The notes beneath the pieces are model-generated. The model had not been told where the DNA came from, ran no database searches, and saw only the letters and a list, made by a program, of their open reading frames with translations. Position numbers and translations under genes: made by a program. From Entomortierella parvispora (Eukaryota > Mortierellomycota > Mortierellomycetes > Mortierellales > Mortierellaceae), in the NCBI GenBank assembly GCA_963573315.1, contig OY752145.1, positions 2,480,001 through 2,544,000 of the forward strand: a stretch of DNA of 64,000 nt, read 5' to 3'. Positions 10,427-22,490 of the stretch are shown piece after piece. How positions within the stretch are numbered: position 1 is the first letter of the stretch; each line of letters begins with the position of its first letter.

Positions 10427-12612
10427 ATGGCCGACAGAGAGTCCCAGCCATTGCTGCCCTCCAACAATGGAGGTATGACACTCTATCCATCTGTGTTTAT
10501 TGACTATTGACTATTGGCTATTGACTATTCTTTTATTTGCCGCTGACGCTCCCACGCTCTACTCTTTAGGCGCGAACGCTCCTCAGCAATCAAAGCTCCG
10601 CAAGGCTCTTCCCTATGGCATCGTTACCGTGGTCCTCATCGGTATCAGTGCCGCGCTCCTTATCCACCTCGTCAAACCGCATGGTAACGACAACTGGAGT
10701 TCATTATATTCCAAACTCGATTGCATTAAGAGTACAGCTCTATCTCTAACGCGACGGCGTCCGTTTTATTTGAACATTAGACGATCAACCCAGGAAGGAC
10801 GACAAATCGCCTTTGGCGGCCGACTTGACCACACCTGCCATCTTTGGTCACTTGGAGGAGCTGTACGCAGTCGCGTTGAAACACAACAACTCGCGCTCAG
10901 TCACCAACGGATACATGGCCTCGGCGGACTATGTACAGAAGCAGCTGAAGACAGTAGCCTCGGATTACTGCGACATCTCGACCCAGACGTTCAAGGTCCC
11001 GGTGTGGTCAGAGGTAGAGGCGCCCGAGTTGACCAGCACGGGAATCGGTCACGAGGGAGTGCAGATCTCGTACCAGAACAAGGTTGACTTTCAGAGTAAG
11101 TTTCCACTTTGTCACATTCCTGGTCAGTGTGGACCAGTCTCCGCTCTTACGTGGTCTTCCAAGACTCCCACGAAGGAAGTGACTTTGGAACAGTAAGGGA
11201 CTCGCTTGCAGGAACAGCAAACTGGAAATCAACCCATGTTCTCCCGATATGGCAGGGAACACGAAATGGGTCGAATGGGAAACAGCCGAAGGACGATCCC
11301 TGGACGCTCTTTGGTCACGCGAGTCCAGGCACCTTACTCTTTTATTTTCGAGTCCCGTTCCTGCAATTTACCAGTGGTCACTGACTGTCTGTCCCTGCAT
11401 ATTATCTGCGCACTAGACTTCAGGTACGGAGGTGCCTCCGCATTACTCAAGAAGCAGCTTGTCCGTGCTGTCGACAACAATGGATGCGGCCCCAAGGATC
11501 ACAAGAAGGTTGAGGGCAAGATTGCTTTGATCCAAGAGGGAGGCTCCTGCGAACTCTGGGACGCCGCCTATCTGGCTCAGAAGGCGGGAGCTACAGGAGT
11601 CCTCTTTTACAACAATCCTAATCGCAAAGCCTTGCTGTACTCGCGAATCCGAATCTCGGCTTGGAAGGAGGGCGATCCCTTGATTGGGATTCCAGTCCTT
11701 TCTATCACCAACTCTTTGGGCTCTACCTTGATCCAGAACCAGGATAACGTCGTATTGAACTTGAAGACTGTCAACAGCATGACGATTGAGAGCACCATCA
11801 ATGTCCTATGCACAACCAAGGCTGGATCGGCAGATAACACTATTGTCTTGGGCGCTCATTTGGATTCTGTTCCCGAGGGACCTGGAATGGTCGATAATGG
11901 ATCAGGATCGGCATCATTGCTCGAGATCGCGTTGGTTTTGGCCAGATCCAACTACCAGTTGAAGAACAAAATTGTGTTTGGATGGTGGGGTGCAGAGGAA
12001 ATCGGACTGTTGGGCTCGAGACACTATGTTCGCGAGTTGATCAAGGACGAGGACAAGAAGGCTCAGATTGCCATGAACATGAACTTTGACATGTTGGCCA
12101 GTCCCAACTTTATCCCCTTTGTAAGTCATCTTCACCTGCTATGTCTTGGCTTGTATATTTTCTGCTTTCTTTGGTGACGTCTAACCTATGTTTGGTAATA
12201 TTTTGAACCTTAGGTCCACGATGGAAAGACGGCACCGCCCGCATTGGTGGGACCTTCAACCAAGATCGATAACCTGTTGATCGAGTATTTTGATATCGAA
12301 CATGAGGGTTACGAATACACGAATATGACTGGTGGAAGTGATTTCTTGCCATTCTTGGTCGAGGGCATCCCTTCAGGAGGTTTGCTGACCGGTGCAGGCC
12401 GGAAGAAGACAATGAAGCAACGTACTCTCTTTAGAGGATTTGCCAACGCGCCATTGGACCCTTGCTACCATCAAAGCTGTGATACCCTGGAGAACGTAAG
12501 TCAGAGGGCCTTGGGATTGATGGCCCAGGCCGCCCTTTACGCGACGACCAAGCTAGGCAAGTCTGACAACCTCCGACAGTGGCTGAGGGATGCCACCGTC
12601 CAGCTGAACTAG
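10427..12612 (+). CDS. M28 family aminopeptidase with PA domain, membrane-anchored (copy B)
   Basis: This is the tandem duplicate of the gene at 8023, with exons 10427-10472, 10570-10731, 10781-11095, 11417-12120 and 12214-12612. Protein features are the same: ExxxLL motif, signal anchor, PA region and the full M28 ligand set (GAHLDSVPEG, VDNGSG, GAEEIG, NFDML, YHQSCDT). Exon 4 is nearly identical to copy A, with long stretches showing no difference by eye. Intron 3 and the 5' flank are more diverged. The strong exon 2 donor of copy A (attGTAAGT context) is weakened here to attaagaGTACAG, which supports the GTACAG donor in both. Copy B carries one extra codon near the start of exon 3. Likely role and location are as for copy A. 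Confidence 0.85.
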
Positions 12613-14859
12613 TGGAGTTTATTAAACTAAGAGTTGGTCATTACTCCATTGTGAATATGATGAGAGTCTGGGCGCAACCGTTTGCCGGCTATTCTCAGGA
12701 AGACGTTTACAACTTTGCAAATGATATCGATATGGCGTTAGCGTGGGATCTCGTTCATTCCTTTCTCTTGAGCAATCCAAGACTCGGCGGACAGCCTGTT
12801 TGTTGTGTCCCCAGATATTTGAGGAAGGTGTTCCATCTCTTCTCCGTTGGGATATTTTGGGCCATATTTCGGCGGTCTTTGTCTTCGCACAGGGTCTGGA
12901 GCAAACAAGAAGAAAAAAGTAACCAACTTACTAACCCTTCCCTTTATAACTAAAGAAAAGAGTCTTTTTGCACAGGAAAACTCACTGTTTATACCAGGTC
13001 AAGCCAAGACGGTGTCGGTGGGTAATTGAGCTTTTCCACTCCCAAGAAAGTGATGCCAATATTATGAGCCATCTCCCTCTGCTCACATCAGGCATCCGTG
13101 AAATCGAGAACCACCTTGCTCGATTAATAGATAGGTTTATCTTCTCACCCCTAGGCAGACAAGGACAGGTAGGTGGAGAGAGGGAGAGAATTCATAAGCT
13201 GATCCTGTTGCAAAGTGGATGTCGCGGCTTGAGCCGAGAGCAACAGCTTTTGGTCTAAAGAAAGATGGCTTTGGGCCAGGCCCTGAATCTGCAGGGTGAT
13301 TGCCCGATTGTTCGTTTGTTTTTTTTTCAACGAGATTTGCTATCCGGTAAGTGCGGCTGTTGGGGACCGAAGGCGTTCAGAAACAGATGAAGAAAATGAG
13401 AAGTGTCCACGGACTGCCTGTTGCAACAAGAGAGCACAAAGAAAGATTCATTAATTAATAAAACCAGATGCCAAAAAAAAAAAAACAACAGCAACAACAA
13501 CAACGAGAAACATTGGGGATGGGGGGAAGGGAAGAGAAAGGAAGGCAAGGGGGGGGAGGGGCTTCTAGACCCAAAGTTTAGAGAAAAAGAGTTCCCAAGA
13601 GGGCAAGTGGGAATATTTTGAACTAAACTCGAGTAGGAAGAGAGATCGAAAGAGAAAAATTGGCGTTGCTCTCATGATTTTTTTTTGCCTCACTCGCCAA
13701 GAGAGGACAAAAGAGGCAATGAAAAACAAGACCAACGCCCCCATCTTCCTGTCTCTGGGGAGGAGCAGTCGACAATTTGCTTGTGATCCAGGGCGAAGAA
13801 CGAGGTTTGTCCCGAGTCTTTAAAAGTCTTCAATTCACAGAAACTCATGAAAGTGAGAAAGAGGATACTGTAGACTATGCGGTGGAATATGCAGATGCAG
13901 CAACCTGACCATAAAATACATGCCCTGCTGCCGTATTGCCAGTGTCTGCACAGTTGAGGTTGATTGAGACGCATGTGCATGCCCTATCTGCTAGTCTATC
14001 TCAGTGACAGGTACATAATGTACATGGGCACACGTACCCGGCGCAAGAGAACCCCCATCAGCAACAGGTCCTGGGGGATTGCTGTATTGAAATGTCAACT
14101 GCTGCTGCAAGGTGCAGGGCCGGGCTCAGTCCGCCGTAATTCGCACCGTTGGTTGGTCACATCAGCGGGGATGGGAACAATTGCTCTCAAAAACAGGCAC
14201 AAGGACAGGCATGTCTCCTCGACCTATAAAGTGTGAGAAGAAAAGGTTGAGAGCTCCCAACGGTCTTCTTACAGTCTGCAAATCAAAATGTTGTGTGACA
14301 AAGTCCGCTGTCATGAGAGGAGAACCTTCGAGTCATCGACGCCCTGCTGCTCAATTGTTTTTTTTTTTTTTTTTTGCTCCTCCTGCTGCTGTTGACATCA
14401 ATTGAAAACTGAATACTGTGGCTACTGTAGCCAAAATGGATTCAATCCTCAAAAACAAGACCGGGCAAAAACATTGAGAGCAGAGTTCATGGGATATGTC
14501 CCTCCCCCGGTACACACCTGAACTGGTGGCAGCGATTACTCGGATTTCCTTTGGCAAAAAATCAGGGCTCAGGTCAGACGACGAATCGCGTCGCTTGGGA
14601 TGGCAAGAATGGACACAATTGCTTCCTTTGGAGATTCCACTCACAGGGGGTGCAATCCTTGCAGCCCAAAACCAAAACTCAAAAGAGCGCGTTGATTGTG
14701 GCGCTGACGTGAATGGCCGATGCTAGCTCTCACTTCATTCTGATCTTGGTATCTTCCAAAGACCATTGGCCCCCTTCTCCTCGCTGCTCTGTCTTTCGCA
14801 CAAATCCTCTTTGAACTGAAGGGTCGAACGTGCGTGAAACTGAACATCAGTTCACTTGA
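12613..14859. other. Long intergenic region, no gene seen
   Basis: About 2.2 kb without a supported gene. It contains short poly-A, poly-T and poly-G runs, a CAA/AAC microsatellite near 13486-13504 and a poly-T run near 14360-14376. Open frames here are short and low-complexity. The right end is the promoter of the first subtilase. Confidence 0.5.
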
Positions 14860-14867
14860 TATAAATA
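14860..14867 (+). promoter_or_regulatory. TATA box of subtilase 1
   Basis: The sequence tataaata lies 172 nt before the ATG at 15039, followed by a long C/T-rich leader. The same TATA plus pyrimidine-leader layout is seen before the other subtilases. Confidence 0.55.
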
Positions 14868-15038
14868 CCATCGCGCAAGCCGTCCTTGAGATTTTTCTTT
14901 TTCTTGTTTCTCTAGCCAACTTGGACCTCATTTTCATCCCTCTATCCTCCCTCTTCCGCCCTTCCTCCTCCACCCCCTCTCACCCCCACCCTCACACCCC
15001 TTCCAGTCTTTTACAGACCACCCCACACACTTCTTAAC

Positions 15039-17747
15039 ATGAAGATCACCGCTATCCTTTCAGTCATCGCCGCAGCGACCTTGGTCTCTGCCGGTAAACT
15101 TCACTCTGTTAACGCAGGCCGCGAACACGTTCCCAACGGTTTCATTATCGAGTATGAGGAGCACGCCAACCACCGTGATTTCCAAAACTCTTTGAAGACC
15201 CACAAGGTCGACTACAAGGTTCGTTCCGAGTATGGCATCTTCAACGGTGCTGCCATCACCGTCAACTCTGAGCACGGCGGAAACGACTTGGCCAAGATCC
15301 CTGGTGTCAAGAATGTCTGGCCCATCGTCCTCCACAGCATCCCCAAGGTCCAGCACCACAAGAAGAGCAACAAGGAGCCTCTCTCTGATCACAAGATGAC
15401 CGGAGTTGATGTTCTTCACGAGAAGTACAAGTTGACCGGAAAGGGAGTCAAGGTCGGTGTCATTGACACCGGCATTGATTACAACCACCCTGCCTTTGCT
15501 GCCAAGGGTGCCGACAAGGGCTGCTTTGCCCGCTATGGCAAGAACTGCCGTGTTACTCACGGCTGGGATTTCGTCGGTGACCATTACGATGGCAAGGGTG
15601 TGCCAAAGTCCGACTCTGACCCCATGGATTGCTTTGGACATGGTACTCACGTCGCTGGTATCATTGGTGGAAATGCCTTGAACATTGGCAAGAAGGGCCC
15701 CGCTCCCCCAGTTCCTTTCGTTGGTGTCGCCCCTGAGGTCACTTTTGGCGCCTACCGTGTCTTTGGATGCGATGGCGAAACTGGAAACGATATCATCATG
15801 CAGGCTATGGAGTTGGCTTTCAACGATGGCATGGATGTAAGTTCATACTGAACGCGTCAACGCGACATGATCTATCTACTACGGTTTCATTTTCCTAACG
15901 ATCTTGTCCTGTTTGTTCAATTGTAGATCATCAACATGTCCCTCGGCGGTGGCTCCGCCTACAAGACCGCCCCTGAGGCCGTTCTTGGTGACAAGCTCAT
16001 TGCTCGTGGCATGGCTTTGGCCTCCGCTGGCGGTAACGACGGATCTGATGGTGTTTGGATGGTCTCTGACACTGGCTTGGGTGACCTCTCCAGCTCGGTC
16101 GCCTCCTTTGATAACGCCTTCCAGCTCTTGCCTTCGTACGCCTATGCCGGCGTCAAGCACCCTTACGGAATTGCCCAGGCCTACAACAAGGTCATCAACC
16201 TCCCCGCCATGGCCATTCAGCCTATTTTCGAGAAGGATGGCTCCCTCTCTGATGGATGCGATGCCACTCGTTACGCTGGTTTGGACGTCACCAAGAAGAT
16301 TGTCCTTGTCCTCGGTGATGTGACCCGCTGCAAGTCTGGCGGACGTGGTGCCATCGCTGTTACCGCCAAGGCTGCTGGTATGATCGTTCAGACCACACCC
16401 TTCGGCATTGCCGCTTTGGGAGGTGCTCCTGGTTTCCCCATGGCCTCGATCGAGAACAAGGCCGGTAACGACATTTTGGCAGCCTGGAAGAAGGACCCTA
16501 AGCAGAACTTGAGCTGGAGCACCAAGACTGAGAGCTTCCAGGTTGAAGGAGGTGGATTCCCTTCTGGCTTCTCCTCCTTTGGTTTGGACGGCGATCTTCG
16601 CTCCAAGCCTGATATCGGTGCTCCCGGAGGTGCCATCCTGTCGACCTACCCTCTTGCCAAGGGTGGATACTCCGTCCTGTCTGGTACCTCAATGGCTACC
16701 CCTTACGTCGCTGGTGCCCATGCTTTGTACATGCAGGCTAAGCATGCTAAGCCCCATGGGGATGTTATCCGCAAGGCCCTCAAGAACACAGCCACGATCT
16801 CCAAGGATATCGGTGCTTCGACTCTTAACTCTGCCGCCAAGCAGGGTTCCGGTCTTGTCAACGTCTTGAACGCTGTCTTGACCACCTCTTCCATCACCCC
16901 TGACCACATTGATCTCTTGGACACTGTCCACTTGAACAAGAAGGTCCAAATCACGATCAAGAACTCTGGCAAGAAGACCGAGACCTACTCGTTCTCGCAC
17001 TTGCCCGCCAGCGCCTTGGTCTCGTACAGCGGCAACAACACCTACCCCTTTGCCACCCCAAAGATCGAGGCTGACTCGGCCTCTGTAATCTTCTCCCAGA
17101 ACAAGGTCAAGATCCCTGCTGGCAAGTCTGCCAAGATCACTTTGCAGTTTTCAGAGCCCAAGAAGGGTGACGCCAAGGTCTGGCCCCTCTACTCTGGTTT
17201 CGTTGTCGCTACGCCTGCCTCCAAGAACGGTATCCCAGTTCACGTCCCTTACACCGGATTGAAGGGAGATGTCTCCAAGATCCCTATCATGGATGTTGAG
17301 GATGGCTGGCCTGCTTTCACTCACACCACTGACGACAAGGTGCCACAGATCAAGCCCTACCCCGAGGTCAAAGTCATTGACTTCACCGACCCCAAGACTC
17401 CTTCGTTCGAAATCACCGCAAAGTTGGGCTCGCACACTCCCAACTATACCATCCGTGTCCACAAGGCGTCGGATGATTCCTTTGTCGGTTACGTTGCCGT
17501 GGATGGTGATGTCGCCCTTGGACCCCGTGGCCGCAACAAGTTGTTCAACACTGACGGTTCTGAGAACGTCTGGTCCTTCCCTTGGGTCGGCAAGGTTGTT
17601 GCCTCCTCCTCCCAGACTGTCCCTACCACTCTGCCTTCTGGAACCTACCGCATTGAGGTCGCTTCCCAGTACAAGTTCGCCAAGGATGTCTACCCCAAGA
17701 ACTACGAGATCTTTGACATGAAGACCGTTACCATCAAGACTGCTTAA
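15039..17747 (+). CDS. Secreted subtilisin-like serine protease 1 (S8 with PA domain)
   Basis: Two exons (15039-15836 and 15927-17747) encode 872 aa. A signal peptide (MKITAILSVIAAATLVSAG) is followed by an I9-type prodomain (NGFIIEYEE to about residue 90) and the S8 catalytic domain. The triad is visible: Asp in VGVIDTGIDYNHPAF, His in CFGHGTHVAGIIGG and Ser in LSGTSMATPYVAGAHA. The oxyanion Asn is in SAGGNDG. A PA domain (KIVLVLGDVTRCKSGGRG, PGFPMASIE) is inserted between the His and Ser blocks. A Fn3-like C-terminal region of about 270 aa follows the catalytic domain. The single intron lies between GMD and IINMSLGGGS, as in all six copies. Expected role: extracellular protein digestion. 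It is the most diverged member of the cluster together with subtilase 2. Confidence 0.9.
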
Positions 17748-19220
17748 GTGATGTCCGAGAATCTTTTTATACCCTCCTCCTTCCTTCAGCAAAAAAAATA
17801 GTTTTAATGTCCTGTAGAGATTAAAAAAAATCGCAAAGCACCCTCCTAGAACTCCAAGTCTTCGATGCAATTGCAACTCGAATTTCAAGGACTGTCCTTT
17901 CTCTCCCCTGAACAAGTTGATTCTCAGTGTTGTCATTATTATTCTTCGGGGCTTTCAATAAGCAAGAGGGGTACTTGTAGTATCGATCGCGTATCCTAAG
18001 AAAGGAGTTCTTTCTTGTGGATTTGGAGACAGATTGGACGATCAATTTGGGAGCAAATGTGGGACAGAGAGGATGAGAAAACTAGGGGTCATGCATTAAC
18101 TCTAATTGATGGGAGAAGAGGAAGAGAATCTAAAGGATCCAAGTTTTTCCAGGGAGCAGGCCATGGATCGTCCAACACGCGTCTGCGGGGAGTCCAGACG
18201 CGAGTCACCATCCTAGAATGACAAACTGCGCCGCACAGGCGACGAGAATGAGGATGTGGTACAAGAGGTAAGGTATGCCATCTGTGACAGACCCTGGGTA
18301 AATTATCCCTTCTTTCTGAGAATTCTAGAATGAGAGCCATGGACATTGAGCAAGTTGGTTCAAGATGGTTTGTTGGCAGTAGGTCCATAGAGTCCGCGTT
18401 TTTCTTTAACCCGGATAAAATGCAGCAGCTGAACTACGACTTTCCCTGGAAACAAAAACAGAGGAGACAGAACGAAACTTTAGTCTGTGGGAATTGTTTT
18501 TTTGTTTATTGCCTGCTGCCCCAAAGAGGGCCGAAGAGGCACACACACACACACACCTCAACGATCGTCACATCTGTTTGTGTTCCTGAGAAAAAGGGGT
18601 GTCTTTCCTTCTGTGGCGTCCAGGAAATGAAGAGGTTGCCATCTTGAAGTTTTGACTGAGACATTCGAACGGTGCAAGTGCAAGCCCATGTGAAGCTAGC
18701 ATGTAATGATCCTGGCAGTCAGATACTACGAAGCCACTCCTGCGCTCGTCATCTCGATCGCTGGTGACGATCTGCTTAGTCTATCAGCATCCAAGTCCGT
18801 CTCTCTTTTCGTGTGCTATTCTTGCAATGGTCATGCAAAAGATGAATGCTCACAGAGGAATAGGATTTCGCCCGAAGACCCAGTCAAATGCATGTTGAAC
18901 AGTCCCTTTTGAGCCCGCCTCCCTCAGATATGGTGAAGAGATTCGACCTCTTGCGATTGCTTCGAGGCCGATGGGAAAGGCCCTCCATGTCAACAAAGTT
19001 GCAAACCTAAATCAACAACAAAGAAGAGTCAGGCAAGGACGCACTTGATTGGGCAGACGATGGCTCCCCTCACATGGTGGATACATGCATTCAGGCTTGT
19101 CCAACGGTCCACGGCGCAGGAGAAATCCCAGGGGGCGAGACTGGCCTTCACTAGCGCGCCGTCGGGTTCAATTGCGCTGCTTTACCGGGAAAGGTGGCAT
19201 TCTCTACACCCCTTCGCCAC
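17748..19220. other. Intergenic region between subtilases 1 and 2
   Basis: About 1.5 kb without an intact gene. It contains an (AC)8 microsatellite at 18541-18556 and a possible relic of the small-secreted-protein family near 18706. Otherwise I see no structure. Confidence 0.5.
18706..18849 (+). pseudogene. Possible relic of small secreted protein family
   Basis: The frame starting MILAVRYYEATPALV continues with GDDLLSLSASKSVS and ends near FVCYSC. It lines up without large gaps with the C-terminal half of the secreted protein at 4854-5207 (LRYFEVTPGLV, GGDLKLVKTAL, LLACYNY). About half the positions are identical in the first 20 residues. No signal peptide or first cysteine block is found upstream, so if real it is only a fragment. 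The match is short and judged by eye. Confidence 0.35.
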
Positions 19221-19227
19221 TATAAAT
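19221..19227 (+). promoter_or_regulatory. TATA box of subtilase 2
   Basis: The sequence tataaat lies about 209 nt before the ATG at 19430 and is followed by a C-rich leader. Confidence 0.5.
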
Positions 19228-19429
19228 TGTCCGAGGCCCTTGCTTCTTTTCTCTTTTTTTCTTTAGCCATCCAGGACTCCATTTTACATACACACTCCAT
19301 CCCTTTCCCTCCCTCTCCGCCCCCCGGCCCCCCCCCCTTCCTCCATCACCTCGAACCCCCACAGTCTTCTACAGACATACCCCCCCGTTCTACAGTCTTC
19401 TTTAATCGCGTCAAAACATACCTCTCAAA

Positions 19430-22155
19430 ATGAAAATTACTGCTACCATTCTGTCGGTCTTGGCCGCAGCTTCTTTGGTCTCTGCTGGCAAGTTCCACCA
19501 GCACTTGGAGGGCAAGAAGCACCAGATTATCCCCAACGCCTTCATCATCGAATACGAGGATGGCGTGAACCACAAGGATGTCCAGAACTCGATCAACTCT
19601 CGCAAGATTGATTTCAAGGTCCGTTCTGAGTACAACATCTTCAACGGTGCCTCTTTGACCGTCAAGTCCAACCACGGTGGTGCCTCTTTGGCCAAGGTTC
19701 CCGGTGTCAAGAATGTCTGGCACGTTTCCAGACATCAGTTGCCCAAGACTGTGAAGACCACCAAGAAGGCCACCGACCCCGAAGTGACCTCTGATCATCA
19801 TATGACCGGTGTCGATGTTGTTCACAAGAAGTACAAGTTGACCGGAAAGGGTATCAAGGTCGGTGTCATTGATACCGGTATTGATTACAACCACCCTGCC
19901 TTTGCCGCCAAGGGTGCCAACAAGGGATGTTTTGCTCGCTATGGCAAGAACTGCCGCATCGCTCATGGCTGGGACTTTGTCGGTGATGACTATGATGGTT
20001 CCAACACCCCCAAGCCCGATGGCGATCCCATGGATTGCGCTGGTCACGGTACCCACGTTGCCGGTATTATCGGTGGTGACGCCTTGAACATCAAGGTCTC
20101 GCCCAAGCCCCCACAGCCCTTTGTCGGTGTCGCCCCCGAGGTCACCTTTGGAGCCTACCGTGTCTTCGGATGCAAGGGTAGCTCTGGTGATGATGTTATT
20201 CTTGCTGCCATGGAGCTGGCCTTCAACGACGGCATGGATGTAAGTGTCGATGTCTATTGTATGGTTGATCTATCACGTCGATTCGGCACAGGTACTAAAC
20301 AAAAGACCCATCATTCTCGTTTGTCTAGGTCATCAACATGTCTCTTGGTGGTGGCTCTGCCTACAAGTACAACCCCACTGCCGTCTTGGCTGAGAAGCTC
20401 ATTGTCCGCGGTATGGCTTTGGCCGGTGCCGCTGGTAACGACGGTTCTGAGGGTGTTTGGATGGTCTCTGACACTGGTCTCGGTGACCATGCCACCTCGG
20501 TTGCCTCCTTCGACAACCAATATGTCAGCTACCACTCTTTCACCTATGGTGACAAGATTGCCCACCCATACGGAATTGCCGATGCTTATGGCAAGCCCAT
20601 CCAGTCGCCCGCTATTCCTGCCTCCGCGACTTTGGTCCCCATCTACGAGAAGGATGGTTCCCTCTCTGACGGATGCGACCCTGACCGTTTCGCTGGCATT
20701 GATGTCAAGGGCAAGGTCGTCCTCGTTCTCGGTGATGTTACCCGCTGCAAGTCCGGTGGACGTGCTTCTGTTGCCAAGGATGCCGGAGCCGGAGCCGTCT
20801 TGATCCAGACCACTCCTTTCGGTGTTGCCTCTATTGGGGGTCTCGCTGATGTCCCCATGGGCTCTATCGAGTTCCAGGCCGGTTTGGACCTCATTGCTAC
20901 TTACAAGAAGAACCCCAAGGCTACTTTCACCTGGAGCAAGGGTGAGAGTCTCTTTGCCGTCGAGGGTGGTGGAGCTCCATCCGACTTCTCTTCCATCGGT
21001 ATCGATGGTGAGCTCCGCTCAAAGCCTGATATCGGTGCTCCAGGTGGAAACATCTTGTCGACCTACCCTCTTGCTGGTGGTGGATACACCTTGATGTCCG
21101 GTACCTCTATGGCTACCCCCTACATTGCCGGTGCCCATGCTTTGTACATGCAGTCCAAGCACTCCAAGCCCCATGGTGATGTTATCCGCAAGGTCTTCAA
21201 GAACACTGCCACCATCTCCAAGAACTACGGTTCCAAGACCTTCACCTCTGCTGCCAAGCAGGGTGCTGGTTTGCTCAACGTCTTGAACGCCATCACGACC
21301 ACGACCTCGATCACCCCTGACCACATTGATCTCTTGGACTCCAAGCGCTTCATCGAGAAGGCCACCATCTCGATCAAGAACGAGGGCAAGCACACCGAGA
21401 CTTATACCCTCTCGCACGAGACTGCTGATGCCTACAACTCGTACAGCAAGAAGAACGCCTTCCCTAACCCCGTCCCCGTCATTGAGGCAGACTACGCCAC
21501 TGTCTCCTTCTCTGCCAAGACTGTCAAGATCCCCGCTGGCAAGACTGTCAAGGTCACTGTTCACTTCACCGAGCCTTCCAAGGGCAAGGCTGCCGAGTGG
21601 CCCATCTACTCTGGATTTGTCGTCGCTACCCCCAAGTCCAAGGGCGGTGTTGCCGTTCATGTTCCTTACATCGGAGTCAAGGGTGATGTTTCCCGCGTGC
21701 CCATCGTTGACCCCGAGAACGTTCCTTTCCCCGTTGTCTACGATATCGCCTCTGGCGACTTGTACGAGATTCCCAGCAGCAAATTCGCCTTCAACCTCAA
21801 GAAGTACCTCCCTACCATTGTGACCCGTTTGGGATCGCACTCTCCCGATTTCACGATCCGCGTCCGTGATGCCACCACCCACAAGTTTGTCGGCTTCATC
21901 AACACCATCAACGCCGGCGCCGGATTCGGTTACCGCGGTCGAGACCCCAACGTCAACGAACAGACTGGCGCTCAGGGCAACACTCTTTGGGTCTGGGATG
22001 GTACAGTCTACGCCAACGAAGACTTGACCTTGACCCCCACCGCCGTCCCCGCCGGTAAATATGTCTTGGACGTCGCTGCCCAGCGCAAGTTCACTAAGGG
22101 CAGCTTCCCTGCCGATTATGAAGTGTACGAGGTCGGCACGATCACCATTGTTTAA
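19430..22155 (+). CDS. Secreted subtilisin-like serine protease 2 (S8 with PA domain)
   Basis: Two exons (19430-20239 and 20329-22155) encode 878 aa. The signal peptide is MKITATILSVLAAASLVSAG. The prodomain contains PNAFIIEYEDGVNH. The triad is Asp in VGVIDTGIDYNHPAF, His in CAGHGTHVAGIIGG and Ser in LMSGTSMATPYIAG, with the oxyanion Asn in GAAGNDG. The PA-domain blocks are VVLVLGDVTRCKSGGR and VPMGSIE. The C-terminal region has the Fn3-like blocks and an insertion around EQTGAQGNTLWVW not seen in the other copies. Intron site and domain order match the rest of the cluster. It shares the plus orientation with subtilase 1 and is tail-to-tail with subtilase 3. Confidence 0.9.
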
Positions 22156-22490
22156 ACGACTAGAGAAAAAACAAAAATACACGAACCTCATCATACCCCA
22201 CCCTTCCCTTCCTCATTATTATCGTCTTTTCATAAGCCCCATACATTATTAAAGATAAAGGTCCTGGAGACGCATACTATCAACATTAACTCTCTTCAAG
22301 ATTGGAAATACAATTGTCGATCTGCACCAATTGTCGATGCACCGATGTTCACAAGTGCGGGGAATCTATTCTTATTATAAAAGATCGGTCGCGTATTTAT
22401 TTTCTTTTCTCTTTTATTTTTTTTGTTCTAATCAGAAAAGAGTCGAAAGGCATGACGGGTATAGGTAATCGAGTCATTCATTAAGCCGTT

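Noticed and set aside
12579-13258. Frames downstream of M28 gene B
   Set aside because: The first overlaps the end of the M28 gene in another frame, and the others lack any recognisable feature or splice support.
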